Origin: Limnohabitans sp. Rim8
GTDB taxonomy: Bacteria; Pseudomonadota; Gammaproteobacteria; Burkholderiales; Burkholderiaceae_C
Assembly: GCA_945901045.1 (NCBI GenBank)
Contig: CAMDKK010000021.1
Coordinates: 1-56,865, forward strand
DNA: 56,865 nucleotides
Direction of reading: 5' to 3'
The number at the start of each line of letters is the position of its first letter. Position 1 is the stretch's first letter. Shown here in pieces: positions 1 through 7,985 of this stretch. The position numbers and the translations under genes were made by a program. Under the pieces are notes generated by a model. It did not search any database. It saw nothing but the letters and a program-made list of their open reading frames with translations, and was not told the DNA's origin.

Positions 1-81
1 GGTGAGATTTATTAACAGTCTTTCACACACCAAACGCAGCTGCCAATTGCAGTGGCTGCGGTGAAAGTTTTGGAGAAAACA
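1..81 (+). promoter_or_regulatory. Leader/spacer ahead of rplC
   Basis: This should be the spacer between rpsJ (outside the window) and rplC, judged from the conserved order of the S10 operon. It holds an imperfect dyad, CGCAGC at 35-40 and GCTGCG at 55-60, with a smaller CTGC/GCAG stem nested inside. A purine-rich GGAG at 72-75 is the likely ribosome binding site for the ATG at 82. I see no gene in it. Confidence 0.4.
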
Positions 82-747
82 ATGAGTCTTAGCAACTCCC
101 TCGGGTTGCTGGGTCGCAAGGTGGGCATGATGCGTCTGTTCACTGATGATGGGGATTCCGTTCCTGTCACAGTGTTGGATGTGTCTAACAACCGTGTATC
201 CCAGGTCAAAACCCAAGAGAACGATGGCTATGTCGCTTTGCAAGTGACATTTGGTGCCCGCAAGGCATCGCGCGTGACCAAGCCCATCGCTGGTCACCTG
301 GCCAAAGCCGGTGTTGAAGCCGGTGAAATTATTCAAGAATTTAAAGTGACTGCTGAAGCTGCAGCCCAGTACGCCGCTGGCGCTGCTGTGCCTGCGTCGG
401 CTGTGTTTGCTGTGGGCCAGAAAGTGGACGTGCAAGGCACTTCCATCGGTAAAGGCTTCGCCGGCACGATCAAACGTCACAACTTCAAATCGCAGCGCGC
501 ATCGCACGGTAACAGCCGTTCGCACAACGTGCCCGGTTCGATTTCGATGGCGCAAGATCCAGGTCGCGTGTTTCCAGGTAAGCGCATGTCCGGTCACCTC
601 GGTGATGTGACTTGCACCACCCAGAACCTCGACATCGTACGCATCGATGAAGTCCGTGGTTTGCTCCTGATCAAAGGCGCTATTCCTGGTTCCAAAGGTG
701 GTTTCGTGACTGTGCGTCACGCCATCAAAGTCAAAGGAGCGAACTGA
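82..747 (+). CDS. rplC: 50S ribosomal protein L3
   Basis: L3 is a primary binder of 23S rRNA near the peptidyl-transferase centre and helps start 50S assembly. The 221-residue product begins [20 protein letters not shown], the usual L3 opening, and ends with the conserved [14 protein letters not shown] tail. The central basic loop carrying the [12 protein letters not shown] and [10 protein letters not shown] stretches, which reaches into the ribosome core, is intact. An upstream in-frame start would add ten residues unlike the family, and GGAG lies 7 bases before ATG 82, so I chose 82. The stop overlaps the rplD start by one base (TGATG), which implies translational coupling. Confidence 0.97.
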   Translation: MSLSNSLGLLGRKVGMMRLFTDDGDSVPVTVLDVSNNRVSQVKTQENDGYVALQVTFGARKASRVTKPIAGHLAKAGVEAGEIIQEFKVTAEAAAQYAAGAAVPASAVFAVGQKVDVQGTSIGKGFAGTIKRHNFKSQRASHGNSRSHNVPGSISMAQDPGRVFPGKRMSGHLGDVTCTTQNLDIVRIDEVRGLLLIKGAIPGSKGGFVTVRHAIKVKGAN

Positions 748-1367
748 TGCAAATCGAACTCCTGAACGACCAAGGTCAAGCCGCATCGAAATTCGATGCG
801 CCTGAGACTGTCTTCGGTCGTGAATACAACGAAGACCTGATCCATCAGATCGTGGTGGCTTATCAAGCCAATGCACGTCAAGGCACCCGCGCCCAAAAGG
901 ACCGTGAACAAGTTCACCACTCCACCAAAAAGCCCTTTAAACAAAAAGGCACAGGTCGCGCACGTGCGGGTATGACTTCCTCGCCTTTGTGGCGTGGCGG
1001 TGGTCGGATTTTCCCGAACATGCCTGACGAGAATTTCACACAAAAGATCAACAAAAAGATGTACCGCGCCGGTATGGCTTCGATCTTGTCGCAGCTGGCC
1101 CGCGAAGGCCGTTTGGCGGTGGTGGACTCGCTCACAGTGGAATCTCCAAAGACCAAGCAATTGGCAGCTAAATTCAAGGCGATGAACCTTGAAAACGTGT
1201 TGGTGATCACTGAAGAAATTGACGAAAACCTTTACTTGGCTTCGCGTAACCTGGTCAACATCCTGATCGTTGAGCCCCGTTATGCCGATCCCGTGTCCTT
1301 GGTTCACTTCAAGAAAGTGATCGTCACCAAAGGTGCTATCGAAAAACTCAAGGAGATGTTCGCATGA
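747..1367 (+). CDS. rplD: 50S ribosomal protein L4
   Basis: L4 binds domain I of 23S rRNA, and its extended loop lines the peptide exit tunnel. In Escherichia coli it also represses the S10 operon; whether it does so here cannot be judged, because the operon leader is outside the window. The 206-residue length is normal. The tunnel loop is recognisable: [20 protein letters not shown], then [20 protein letters not shown] at roughly residues 45-90. Its start overlaps the rplC stop by one base and its stop overlaps the rplW start by four (ATGA). Confidence 0.97.
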   Translation: MQIELLNDQGQAASKFDAPETVFGREYNEDLIHQIVVAYQANARQGTRAQKDREQVHHSTKKPFKQKGTGRARAGMTSSPLWRGGGRIFPNMPDENFTQKINKKMYRAGMASILSQLAREGRLAVVDSLTVESPKTKQLAAKFKAMNLENVLVITEEIDENLYLASRNLVNILIVEPRYADPVSLVHFKKVIVTKGAIEKLKEMFA

Positions 1368-1684
1368 GCGCGCAGAAAAAAGGGTTTGACGAAGGTCGCC
1401 TGATGGCTGTGTTGGTGGCCCCCATCGTGTCTGAAAAAGCCACGATGGTTGCTGAAAAATCCAATGCAGTGACTTTCAAAGTGCTGCAGGACGCAACCAA
1501 GCCTGAAATCAAAGCCGCAGTGGAATTGATGTTCAAGGTTGAGGTTAAAGGCGTGTCTGTGGTGAACACCAAAGGCAAGACCAAGCGTTTTGGCAAAACC
1601 ATCGGCCGCCGCGACAACATTCGCAAGGCCTATGTCACGTTGCAACCAGGTCAAGAGCTGAATCTGTCTGGGGAGGCCGCATAA
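1364..1684 (+). CDS. rplW: 50S ribosomal protein L23
   Basis: L23 sits at the exit of the peptide tunnel and docks trigger factor and the signal recognition particle. The 106-residue product has the family core, including PIVSEKATM near the N terminus, the [22 protein letters not shown]-binding loop and [13 protein letters not shown] near the C terminus. It starts within the rplD stop codon (ATGA overlap) and ends one base before the rplB ATG, so all three are probably translated together. Compared with E. coli it carries a short N-terminal extension rich in charged residues. Confidence 0.96.
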   Translation: MSAQKKGFDEGRLMAVLVAPIVSEKATMVAEKSNAVTFKVLQDATKPEIKAAVELMFKVEVKGVSVVNTKGKTKRFGKTIGRRDNIRKAYVTLQPGQELNLSGEAA

Positions 1685-1685
1685 C

Positions 1686-2510
1686 ATGGCAGTCATCAAG
1701 ATGAAACCCACTTCACCAGGCCAACGTGGCGTGGTGAAAGTGACCCGGGACCACCTGTACAAAGGTGATGGCCACGCGCCATTGTTGGAACCACAGCACC
1801 AAAAAGCAGGTCGTAACAACAATGGCCATATCACCACCCGTCACAAAGGCGGTGGTCATAAGCATCACTACCGCGTGGTGGATTTCGTTCGAAACAAAGA
1901 CGCGATCCCTGCAAAAGTGGAACGCATTGAGTACGATCCGAACCGGACTGCGCACATCGCTTTGGTGTGCTATGCAGACGGCGAGCGTCGTTACATCATC
2001 GCACCACGTGGCCTGGAAGTCGGGGCAACGCTCTTGAGCGGCGCAGAAGCACCGATCCGCGCTGGTAACACACTGCCAATTCGCAACATCCCTGTGGGCT
2101 CGACCATTCACTGTATCGAGCTCAAGCCCGGTGCGGGAGCTCAGATCGCCCGCTCGGCGGGGACGTCAGCAACTTTGCTGGCACGCGAAGGCATCTACGC
2201 TCAAGTGCGTATGCGCTCCGGCGAAGTTCGCAAGGTACACATTGAGTGCCGTGCGACCATCGGCGAAGTCGCCAACGAAGAACACAGCCTGCGTCGCCTC
2301 GGTAAAGCCGGTGTCAAGCGCTGGATGGGTATTCGTCCAACGGTGCGTGGCGTGGCCATGAACCCAGTGGATCACCCACACGGTGGTGGCGAAGGCCGTA
2401 CCGGTGAAGGCCGTCATGCAGTTGACCCATGGGGTAACCTGACCAAAGGCTACCGTACCCGTAACAACAAGCGCACACAGGTCATGATCGTGTCGCGTCG
2501 TAAGAAGTAA
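1686..2510 (+). CDS. rplB: 50S ribosomal protein L2
   Basis: L2 is one of the most conserved ribosomal proteins; it helps subunit association and the peptidyl-transferase centre. The 274-residue length is typical. The N-terminal [19 protein letters not shown], the [23 protein letters not shown]-binding stretch and the C-terminal [15 protein letters not shown] motif, with the histidine close to the active centre, are intact. It follows rplW by a single base and precedes rpsS by ten bases that carry an AGGGG ribosome binding site. Confidence 0.98.
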   Translation: MAVIKMKPTSPGQRGVVKVTRDHLYKGDGHAPLLEPQHQKAGRNNNGHITTRHKGGGHKHHYRVVDFVRNKDAIPAKVERIEYDPNRTAHIALVCYADGERRYIIAPRGLEVGATLLSGAEAPIRAGNTLPIRNIPVGSTIHCIELKPGAGAQIARSAGTSATLLAREGIYAQVRMRSGEVRKVHIECRATIGEVANEEHSLRRLGKAGVKRWMGIRPTVRGVAMNPVDHPHGGGEGRTGEGRHAVDPWGNLTKGYRTRNNKRTQVMIVSRRKK

Positions 2511-2520
2511 GGGGTAGCCA

Positions 2521-2799
2521 ATGACTCGCTCTCTGAAAAAAGGTCCATTCGTTGACCACCATTTGTTGGCCAAGGTTGAAAAAGCCGTTGCCACTAAAGA
2601 TAAAAAGCCTGTGAAGACATGGTCGCGTCGCTCCATGGTCCTGCCCGATTTCATCGGCTTGACCATTGCCGTTCATAACGGCAAGCAACACATTCCCGTC
2701 TACGTGACTGACCAAATGGTTGGCCACAAATTGGGCGAATTCGCATTGACCCGGACATTCAAGGGTCATCCTGCGGATAAAAAAGTCCAAAAGAAATAA
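2521..2799 (+). CDS. rpsS: 30S ribosomal protein S19
   Basis: S19 lies in the head of the 30S subunit, binds 16S rRNA with S13 and contacts the 50S bridge. The 92-residue product begins [15 protein letters not shown] and contains [16 protein letters not shown] and the [17 protein letters not shown] signature, all typical of the family. It sits between rplB and rplV in the order found in almost all bacteria. Short spacers with purine-rich sites (AAGGGGT before, AAGGAAAG after) support reading from one S10 transcript. Confidence 0.97.
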   Translation: MTRSLKKGPFVDHHLLAKVEKAVATKDKKPVKTWSRRSMVLPDFIGLTIAVHNGKQHIPVYVTDQMVGHKLGEFALTRTFKGHPADKKVQKK

Positions 2800-2808
2800 G
2801 GAAAGACC

Positions 2809-3138
2809 ATGGAAACACGTGCAGTCCTCCGGGGCGTCCGTTTGTCGGTCGATAAAGGCCGTCTGGTCGCCGATTTGATTCGCGGCAAAAAAGTGGATCA
2901 AGCGCTGAACATTTTGACCTTTACGCAGAAAAAAGCTGCCGGTATTGTCAAAAAGGTTCTCGAGTCCGCTATTGCCAACGCTGAACATAACGATGGCGCC
3001 GACATCGACGAATTGAAAGTGAAAACGATCTACGTCGAACAAGGCGCAACGCTCAAGCGTTTCACCGCCCGCGCCAAGGGGCGTGGCAACCGCATCAGCA
3101 AGCCCACATGCCATGTGTATGTGACGGTCGGCAATTAA
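2809..3138 (+). CDS. rplV: 50S ribosomal protein L22
   Basis: L22 binds several 23S rRNA domains, and its beta-hairpin lines the exit tunnel, where changes in other species confer macrolide resistance. The 109-residue product starts [20 protein letters not shown] and ends with [20 protein letters not shown]; the hairpin tip [13 protein letters not shown] is intact. I see no deletion of the kind linked to macrolide resistance. An AAGGAAAG site lies before the ATG, and rpsC follows after 12 bases. Confidence 0.97.
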   Translation: METRAVLRGVRLSVDKGRLVADLIRGKKVDQALNILTFTQKKAAGIVKKVLESAIANAEHNDGADIDELKVKTIYVEQGATLKRFTARAKGRGNRISKPTCHVYVTVGN

Positions 3139-3150
3139 TCAGGAAGAACT

Positions 3151-4044
3151 ATGGGACAGAAAATCCATCCTACCGGTTTCCGCCTGTCAGTTAGCCGTAA
3201 CTGGGCAAGCCGTTGGTACGCAAGCAACAAAGACTTCGCTGGCATGCTGGCCGAAGACATTAAAGTTCGCGAATACCTCAAAGCCAAACTCAAGAATGCG
3301 TCCGTATCGCGCATCTTGATTGAGCGTCCTGCCAAAAATGCACGCATCACCATTTTCTCGTCTCGTCCGGGCGTGGTGATCGGCAAAAAAGGTGAAGACA
3401 TTGAGAACCTCAAAAAGGAACTCGCTCAGCGCTTGGGCGTGCCCGTGGCCGTGAACATCGAAGAAGTGCGCAAGCCCGAAATCGATGCGCAACTGATCGC
3501 TGACAGCATCACACAACAGCTCGAAAAGCGGATCATGTTCCGCCGCGCCATGAAGCGTGCCATGCAAAACGCCATGCGTCTGGGTGCCTTGGGCATCAAG
3601 ATCATGTCGGCAGGTCGCTTGAACGGCATCGAGATCGCACGTACCGAGTGGTACCGTGAAGGCCGCGTGCCTTTGCACACTCTGCGCGCTGACATTGACT
3701 ACGGCACATCCGAAGCCAAAACAACGTACGGCATTATTGGCGTCAAAGTGTGGGTCTACAAAGGCGACACACTGGGCCGCAATGATGCGCCAGCGTTGTC
3801 TGAGCCTCGTGCCGAAGAAGAGCGTCGCCCACGTGGTCCCCGCCGTGATGCCCGCCCAGGCGAGCGACCAGGTGGTGACCGCCGCGGTGCGCCAGGTGCA
3901 CCACGCCGTGCCGGTGGCACGAACACAGCACCCACTGACGGCAGCGATAAGCCCGCCGAAGCAGGGGGTGATAAACCCGCCGTTAAGCGCGTACGTAAAG
4001 TCCCCGCGCCAGCTGCAGCAGCTGACGGTGCTAAAGGAGAGTAA
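3151..4044 (+). CDS. rpsC: 30S ribosomal protein S3 with long Arg/Gly/Pro tail
   Basis: S3 helps form the mRNA entry channel and has helicase activity with S4 and S5. Residues 1-210 show the family layout: [12 protein letters not shown] start, a KH domain with [15 protein letters not shown] near 70-85, and the C-terminal domain ending about [15 protein letters not shown]. The protein has 297 residues against 233 in E. coli. The extra roughly 75 residues are low-complexity and disordered-looking, rich in Arg, Gly, Pro and Ala ([13 protein letters not shown]-type), ending in a Lys/Ala/Pro stretch. Long tails occur in other betaproteobacterial S3 proteins. rplP follows after two bases. Confidence 0.97.
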   Translation: MGQKIHPTGFRLSVSRNWASRWYASNKDFAGMLAEDIKVREYLKAKLKNASVSRILIERPAKNARITIFSSRPGVVIGKKGEDIENLKKELAQRLGVPVAVNIEEVRKPEIDAQLIADSITQQLEKRIMFRRAMKRAMQNAMRLGALGIKIMSAGRLNGIEIARTEWYREGRVPLHTLRADIDYGTSEAKTTYGIIGVKVWVYKGDTLGRNDAPALSEPRAEEERRPRGPRRDARPGERPGGDRRGAPGAPRRAGGTNTAPTDGSDKPAEAGGDKPAVKRVRKVPAPAAAADGAKGE

Positions 4045-4046
4045 AT

Positions 4047-4463
4047 ATGCTGCAACCCGCTCGCAGAAAGTTCCGTAAGGAGCAAAAGGGCCGCAACACA
4101 GGTATCGCTACACGTGGCAACACAGTAGCTTTCGGTGATTTCGGTCTGAAGTCTACAGATCGAGGCCGTCTAACGGCCCGCCAGATCGAATCCGCTCGCC
4201 GTGCGATTTCTCGTCACGTCAAACGGGGCGGTCGAATCTGGATTCGTGTGTTCCCTGACAAACCGATTTCCACCAAGCCTGCTGAAGTGCGTATGGGTAA
4301 CGGAAAAGGTAACCCCGAGTACTACGTGGCTGAAATTCAGCCCGGTAAGGTGCTGTATGAAATCGTCGGTGTGCCAGAAGAGTTGGCTCGTCAGGCGTTC
4401 AAATTGGCCGCCGCAAAGCTGCCTCTGCGTACGACCTTCGTGTCCCGCATGATTGGCCAGTAA
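4047..4463 (+). CDS. rplP: 50S ribosomal protein L16
   Basis: L16 organises the A-site side of the 50S subunit and contacts tRNA. The 138-residue product has the standard length and opening ([16 protein letters not shown]). [28 protein letters not shown] and [13 protein letters not shown] are conserved, including the Arg-containing loop that is hydroxylated by YcfD in some gammaproteobacteria. Its ATG lies two bases after the rpsC stop; the AAAGGAGAG site overlaps the rpsC end, which suggests coupling. Confidence 0.97.
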   Translation: MLQPARRKFRKEQKGRNTGIATRGNTVAFGDFGLKSTDRGRLTARQIESARRAISRHVKRGGRIWIRVFPDKPISTKPAEVRMGNGKGNPEYYVAEIQPGKVLYEIVGVPEELARQAFKLAAAKLPLRTTFVSRMIGQ

Positions 4464-4480
4464 TTCAGGAGAAACAAGAA

Positions 4481-4675
4481 ATGAATACGACTGAACTGCG
4501 CCAAAAAGACGCCAACGGCATCAAAGCCGAAATCAAGGCCTTGCAAAAGGCCCATTTTGGACTGCGCATGCAAAAAGCAACTCAACAATTGGGTAACACG
4601 AACCAACTGCACGAAACCCGCCGCAGTGTGGCCCGTGCCAAGACCATTCTTGCTGAAAAGCAAGCCGCCAAATAA
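4481..4675 (+). CDS. rpmC: 50S ribosomal protein L29
   Basis: L29 is a small helical-hairpin protein at the tunnel exit next to L23, part of the landing site for nascent-chain factors. The 64-residue product is predicted to be almost entirely helical and carries LFxLRMQKATQQL-type spacing (AHFGLRMQKATQQLGNTNQL) and the RRSVARAKTIL family signature. An AGGAGAAA site lies eight bases before its ATG, and rpsQ follows after nine bases with an AAGGAGCG site. Confidence 0.95.
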   Translation: MNTTELRQKDANGIKAEIKALQKAHFGLRMQKATQQLGNTNQLHETRRSVARAKTILAEKQAAK

Positions 4676-4684
4676 GGAGCGACC

Positions 4685-4954
4685 ATGACGGAAGCTAAGA
4701 CATCCCTCAAGCGCACCTTGATCGGCAAGGTGGTCAGCGACAAGCGTGCCAAAACCGTGACGGTTTTGGTGGAGCGTCGCGTGAAACATGCTTTGTACGG
4801 CAAGATTGTTGCCAAATCGAGCAAGTACCACGCACATGACGAAACAGGTCATTTCAATCTCGGCGACGTGATTGAAATTACCGAAAGCAGGCCTATCTCC
4901 AAAACCAAGAATTGGGTTGCGACCCGTTTGGTGACAAAGGCTGCGGTGATTTAA
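4685..4954 (+). CDS. rpsQ: 30S ribosomal protein S17
   Basis: S17 is an OB-fold protein that binds 16S rRNA early in 30S assembly. The 89-residue product contains [19 protein letters not shown] and [19 protein letters not shown], both characteristic. It is the last gene of the S10 transcript here: a strong intrinsic terminator begins 36 bases after its stop, and rplN, which follows directly in many other bacteria, is absent. The spc operon must therefore start elsewhere or have its own promoter. Confidence 0.96.
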   Translation: MTEAKTSLKRTLIGKVVSDKRAKTVTVLVERRVKHALYGKIVAKSSKYHAHDETGHFNLGDVIEITESRPISKTKNWVATRLVTKAAVI

Positions 4955-4990
4955 GCCCATAAGGCTTTCACGCTGCACAGCTTGCAAAAA

Positions 4991-5018
4991 CGACTCACAA
5001 TAGTGAGTCGTTTTTTTT
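4991..5018 (+). terminator. Intrinsic terminator of the S10 operon
   Basis: A perfect 8-bp stem, CGACTCAC at 4991-4998 and GTGAGTCG at 5003-5010, with an AATA loop is followed by eight T residues at 5011-5018. Five A residues lie just before the stem, so it could also act weakly on the opposite strand. It follows rpsQ. Confidence 0.92.
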
Positions 5019-5020
5019 CG

Positions 5021-5037
5021 ACTGTACCGGGTACAGT
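5021..5037. promoter_or_regulatory. Perfect 17-bp dyad before the peroxiredoxin gene
   Basis: ACTGTACC (5021-5028), one base, then GGTACAGT (5030-5037) form a perfect inverted repeat 31 bases before the ATG at 5069. Its position suits an operator in the peroxiredoxin promoter. It does not fit the OxyR consensus, and its CTGT-N7-ACAG spacing is one base short of the usual proteobacterial LexA box. The binding protein is unknown. Confidence 0.45.
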
Positions 5038-5068
5038 TATTTTTTAAAACTTTTGGAAGGATATTTTC

Positions 5069-5575
5069 ATGATCAAAGTCGGAGACACATTGCCAGCTGG
5101 CACCCTGATGGAGTTTGTTGAGGTGGAGGGCAATGGTTGCAGCATTGGCCCCAACCCCGTGGATGTGACCCAAGCCTCTGCGGGCAAAACCATTGCCTTG
5201 TTTGCGCTGCCAGGTGCGTTCACGCCCACTTGCTCGGCCAGGCATGTGCCCAGTTACGTTGAACAGCACGACGCACTGAAAGCGGCCGGTGTCGACGAAA
5301 TCTGGTGTGTCAGTGTGAATGATGCGTTTGTAATGGGTGCTTGGGCACGTGAACTGAAGACCGGCGCCAAGGTGCGCATGCTGGGCGACGGCAGCGCAGA
5401 TTTCAGCAAGGCCACTGGCCTGACCTTGGACCTGACTGCGCGTGGCATGGGTGTGCGAAGCAACCGTTATTCCATGTTGGTCAAGGACGGCAAAGTGGCG
5501 GTCTTGAACAATGAAGGTCCCGGTAAATTTGAAGTGAGTGACGCGGCCACCTTGTTGGCCCAAGCCAAGGCTTGA
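5069..5575 (+). CDS. Peroxiredoxin of the Prx5 (AhpC/TSA redoxin) type
   Basis: Likely a cytoplasmic thiol peroxidase that reduces hydrogen peroxide and organic hydroperoxides using glutathione, glutaredoxin or thioredoxin. The 168-residue product has the single redoxin domain and the Prx5-type active site PGAFTPTCS, with peroxidatic Cys55 and Thr52. A second cysteine (Cys80) lies in DEIWCVSVND. The C-terminal RSNRYSMLVKDGKV stretch is also typical. GGAAGG lies eight bases before the ATG. It is a single-gene unit between two terminators, with a palindrome in the upstream region that may regulate it. Confidence 0.92.
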   Translation: MIKVGDTLPAGTLMEFVEVEGNGCSIGPNPVDVTQASAGKTIALFALPGAFTPTCSARHVPSYVEQHDALKAAGVDEIWCVSVNDAFVMGAWARELKTGAKVRMLGDGSADFSKATGLTLDLTARGMGVRSNRYSMLVKDGKVAVLNNEGPGKFEVSDAATLLAQAKA

Positions 5576-5596
5576 TTCAGTCCTTGCGTAGCAGAC

Positions 5597-5627
5597 AAAA
5601 AAAGAGGGCTTCGGCCCTCTTTTTTTG
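5597..5627. terminator. Bidirectional terminator between peroxiredoxin and GNAT genes
   Basis: AGAGGGC (5603-5609), TTCG tetraloop, then GCCCTCT (5614-5620), with T residues on the right (5621-5627) and A residues on the left (5597-5602). It can end the peroxiredoxin transcript on the plus strand and the convergent acetyltransferase transcript on the minus strand. Confidence 0.9.
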
Positions 5628-5649
5628 TAGCGCATGAAGAGTAGAGCGT

Positions 5650-6138
5650 TTACAGCTCAACTTTCAGGTAGTGAGCTCCCGCGTGCGGGTTGTGATAATA
5701 GGGCGGGATCTCATCAAAGCCCAAGTCTTCGTAAAGCGCGCGGGCAGACTCCATTTCGTCCAAGGTGTCGAGCAGAACGCAGCTGTAATCCGCCAATCTT
5801 GCCGCATCCAAAATGGCTTCAGCCAGCATGCGGCCCAGGCCAAAACGGCGAAATGCCTTTCGCACGAAAAGCCGCTTCATTTCCGCCGCGTTCGAGTAGT
5901 CCACATTGTCTATTGGGCGCAACGCGCAGCAACCGGCCACTTCGCCATCCACCAAGACCAACAGCAAGGCGCCGCGTGGAGCAGCATAATCGCCTGGCAG
6001 TGCCGTCAACTCAGCGTCAAAATCCTGAAAACACAGATCCACGCTGAGAGAGTCGGCGTAGTCTTGGAAAATGTGTTTAACGGCATCCATCTCTTCGGCA
6101 GAAGACGGCACCAGCAATGAAACGACAGGTGGAGACAA
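5650..6138 (-). CDS. GNAT family N-acetyltransferase
   Basis: A 162-residue single-domain GCN5-related acetyltransferase, expected to move the acetyl group of acetyl-CoA to an amine of unknown substrate. Motif A, which holds the CoA pyrophosphate, is MKRLFVRKAFRRFGLGRML (Arg/Gly loop around residues 97-104). Motif B ends in ESARALYEDLGFDEI, the usual fold end. The open frame starts at a TTG; the first ATG is at residue 18, but the residues before it resemble the first family strand, so I keep the longer form with some doubt. It shares a bidirectional terminator with the peroxiredoxin gene. Confidence 0.8.
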   Translation of the reverse strand: MSPPVVSLLVPSSAEEMDAVKHIFQDYADSLSVDLCFQDFDAELTALPGDYAAPRGALLLVLVDGEVAGCCALRPIDNVDYSNAAEMKRLFVRKAFRRFGLGRMLAEAILDAARLADYSCVLLDTLDEMESARALYEDLGFDEIPPYYHNPHAGAHYLKVEL

Positions 6139-6220
6139 AATAAAAATTCAGAATGAAATCAGGACCAAGTTTACAGTCTTGGCAAGAGTCAGGAAACCCT
6201 GAAAACCCCAGTGTAGACCT

Positions 6221-6880
6221 TCATGGCGCCTGTTGCGAGAGAGCAAACACAAGCCCGGCGCAAACGCAAAACAAAAGCAAAGCAAGCAGCCGAGAAGAAG
6301 CATCATCCCTGGAAGGGGTGGGTGAACCGGAAAGCAACTGATCACCCCGTACCATGGCTTGTGTGAGCGCTTGTTTCTTGAACCGACGGTAAAACCATAT
6401 GGCGGCCAGATGCAAAGCAATCAGCAACAACAAAATCGGTTTGCCTTTGGAGGTATGCCAATGGGTTGCCAAAGCGGACAACGAAGACGAAACCCATGGC
6501 ACAAAGGGTCCTGAAGTGGCAATTTCATCGTCGCTGATCAAACCCGAGGCAACTTGAAAAAGCAACATCAAAAGCAACGCCAAGACGGACAGTGAACCCA
6601 AGGGGTTGTGACCTGCCTGCACGGAAGCGGGAGGTGAACGCAGGTAGGCTAAAACCGTTTTCGGGTGAATAGGCAAATGCGACCAACGTGACCAATGGCC
6701 GCCGCAAAACCCCCAAACCAAACGAAACAACAACAAAGACAAGACTGTAAAACCTAAACGGAAATGCCAAACCATGACCTCACCTCCGATATTGCCTGTG
6801 ATCACCAGTGCCAAAACACAAAACGCCAGAGCCCAGTGAAACAGCCGAGTGGGTAAATCCCATATCCGTACATTGGTCAT
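6221..6880 (-). CDS. Cytochrome b561-family membrane protein
   Basis: A 219-residue integral membrane protein with about four core helices and a fifth near the C terminus. The opening VRIWDLPTRLFHWALAF carries the first haem-ligand histidine, and VWHFRLGFTVLSLLLFRLVWGF a second, matching di-haem b-type cytochromes (COG3658-like) that take electrons from quinols and pass them to periplasmic c-type cytochromes. Further histidines are in ATHWHTSKGK and ALHLAAIWFYRRF. It is divergent from a cytochrome c' gene starting 89 bases away, a likely redox partner (inference). Confidence 0.8.
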   Translation of the reverse strand: MTNVRIWDLPTRLFHWALAFCVLALVITGNIGGEVMVWHFRLGFTVLSLLLFRLVWGFCGGHWSRWSHLPIHPKTVLAYLRSPPASVQAGHNPLGSLSVLALLLMLLFQVASGLISDDEIATSGPFVPWVSSSLSALATHWHTSKGKPILLLLIALHLAAIWFYRRFKKQALTQAMVRGDQLLSGSPTPSRDDASSRLLALLLFCVCAGLVFALSQQAP

Positions 6881-6968
6881 ACATATTCCAAATCCGCATG
6901 CCTATGCGGGTGAATTAAAAACGTGAGACACTTCATCAGTGAATGATTTTGAACTACCAAGGAAACCC

Positions 6969-7421
6969 ATGAAAACATCGATTGCTTTGATCTTAGCCGC
7001 TCTGGCAGCGGCAATAGCGCTTCCAGCTTCTGCACAGTTTGCCAAACCTGAAGATGCTGTCAAGTACCGTAAAGCCAGTTTGACCGTTATGGGCGCGCAC
7101 TTTTCCCGTGTGGGTGCCATGGCGAGCGGGCGTGTCCCGTTTGATGCCAAAGTGGCGGCTGAAAATGCAGACCTGGTCGCCACCTTGGCGAAATTGCCGT
7201 GGGCCGCTTTTCCAGAGGGGACAGACAAAGGCGACACCCGCGCCAAGGCAGAAATCTGGAAAGACGCGGACAAGTTCAAAGAGGCTGCTGACAGGCTACA
7301 GGCTGAGTCGGTCAAGCTTCAAGCCGCTGCCAAATCCGGTAACCTGGATGCCATCAAAACAGCATTTGGCGCGACTGGGGCAAGTTGCAAAGCTTGCCAC
7401 GACACTTTCCGCAAAGACTGA
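6969..7421 (+). CDS. Cytochrome c' / c-556 family, periplasmic
   Basis: A 150-residue exported haem protein. The signal peptide is MKTSIALILAALAAAIALPASAQ (shown in two parts: a charged start, then a hydrophobic core ending ASAQ at residue 23). A four-helix bundle follows and the haem-attachment motif CKACH (Cys140, Cys143, His144) is near the C terminus, as in cytochrome c'. Met41 in TVMGAHF could be a sixth ligand, which would favour the low-spin c-556 subtype. An in-frame start 30 bases upstream would spoil the signal peptide, and AAGGAAA precedes ATG 6969. It is divergent from cytochrome b561. Confidence 0.88.
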   Translation: MKTSIALILAALAAAIALPASAQFAKPEDAVKYRKASLTVMGAHFSRVGAMASGRVPFDAKVAAENADLVATLAKLPWAAFPEGTDKGDTRAKAEIWKDADKFKEAADRLQAESVKLQAAAKSGNLDAIKTAFGATGASCKACHDTFRKD

Positions 7422-7446
7422 GGGCATTCCCAGCGGGCTGGCCGCT

Positions 7447-7465
7447 CATGAAGTCACACTTCATG
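7447..7465. repeat. Perfect dyad between convergent genes
   Basis: CATGAAGT (7447-7454), CAC, ACTTCATG (7458-7465) lies between the ends of the cytochrome c' and TlpA-like genes. No T run follows on either strand, so it is not a standard intrinsic terminator, though it could fold in both transcripts. Confidence 0.45.
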
Positions 7466-7469
7466 CCGT

Positions 7470-7964
7470 TCAGGTAGCCGCCAGCAGCTTCTCGATCAAC
7501 TGATTCATTTCCTTGAAGTCAGGCGTGCCCACGTACCTTTTGACAATGGCCCCTTGCTTGTCAACGAGGTAAGTAGTGGGTGTGAGTTTGGTGTCCCCCC
7601 AAGCCTTGGCGACTGCGCCTGTGTTGTCTATCGCCACCTTGAAAGGCAGTTTGCGAGTCTGGGCAAAGTTAACCACATAACTGGGTGGGTCATAACTCAT
7701 GGCGACGGCCACCGTCTCAAATCCCCGAGACTGGTATTGGTTGTAAGTTGAGATGATTTGGGGCATTTCAGCCACGCACGCGGTGCAACTGGTGGCCCAA
7801 AAATTGATCAGCGTTACTTTTCCTCGCAATTGAGTTGTACTGGTTTGAGAGCCATCGAGTAAAACGAAGTTAGATTCAGGGGCGGATTGCGAAGTGCAAG
7901 CCCACAAAAGGCCGTACAGTGGAACGCACAACAGCCATCGCAAATGTGTCAAAACAAGTGTCAT
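7470..7964 (-). CDS. TlpA-like thioredoxin-fold lipoprotein
   Basis: A 164-residue exported thiol-disulfide protein of the TlpA/ResA type, which in other bacteria reduces apocytochrome c or other periplasmic proteins. A hydrophobic N terminus ends in a lipobox-like LLWAC (Cys23), so it is probably anchored to the membrane as a lipoprotein. The active site is ATSCTACVAEMP (Cys60 and Cys63), and the cis-proline loop is KLTPTTYLV. Its neighbours are c- and b-type cytochromes, which fits a role in haem-protein maturation (inference). It starts 21 bases from the divergent DUF4197 gene. Confidence 0.86.
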   Translation of the reverse strand: MTLVLTHLRWLLCVPLYGLLWACTSQSAPESNFVLLDGSQTSTTQLRGKVTLINFWATSCTACVAEMPQIISTYNQYQSRGFETVAVAMSYDPPSYVVNFAQTRKLPFKVAIDNTGAVAKAWGDTKLTPTTYLVDKQGAIVKRYVGTPDFKEMNQLIEKLLAAT

Positions 7965-7985
7965 GAATTAAAAGGAAGAAAAAAA

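Noticed and set aside
5021-5037. LexA (SOS) box
   Set aside because: CTGT and ACAG are separated by seven bases rather than the usual eight, and the gene is not a typical SOS gene.
4391-5635. A 414-codon open frame on the minus strand
   Set aside because: It runs antisense to rplP, rpmC, rpsQ and the peroxiredoxin gene, all clearly real, crosses two terminators and resembles no family. It is an artefact of codon bias.
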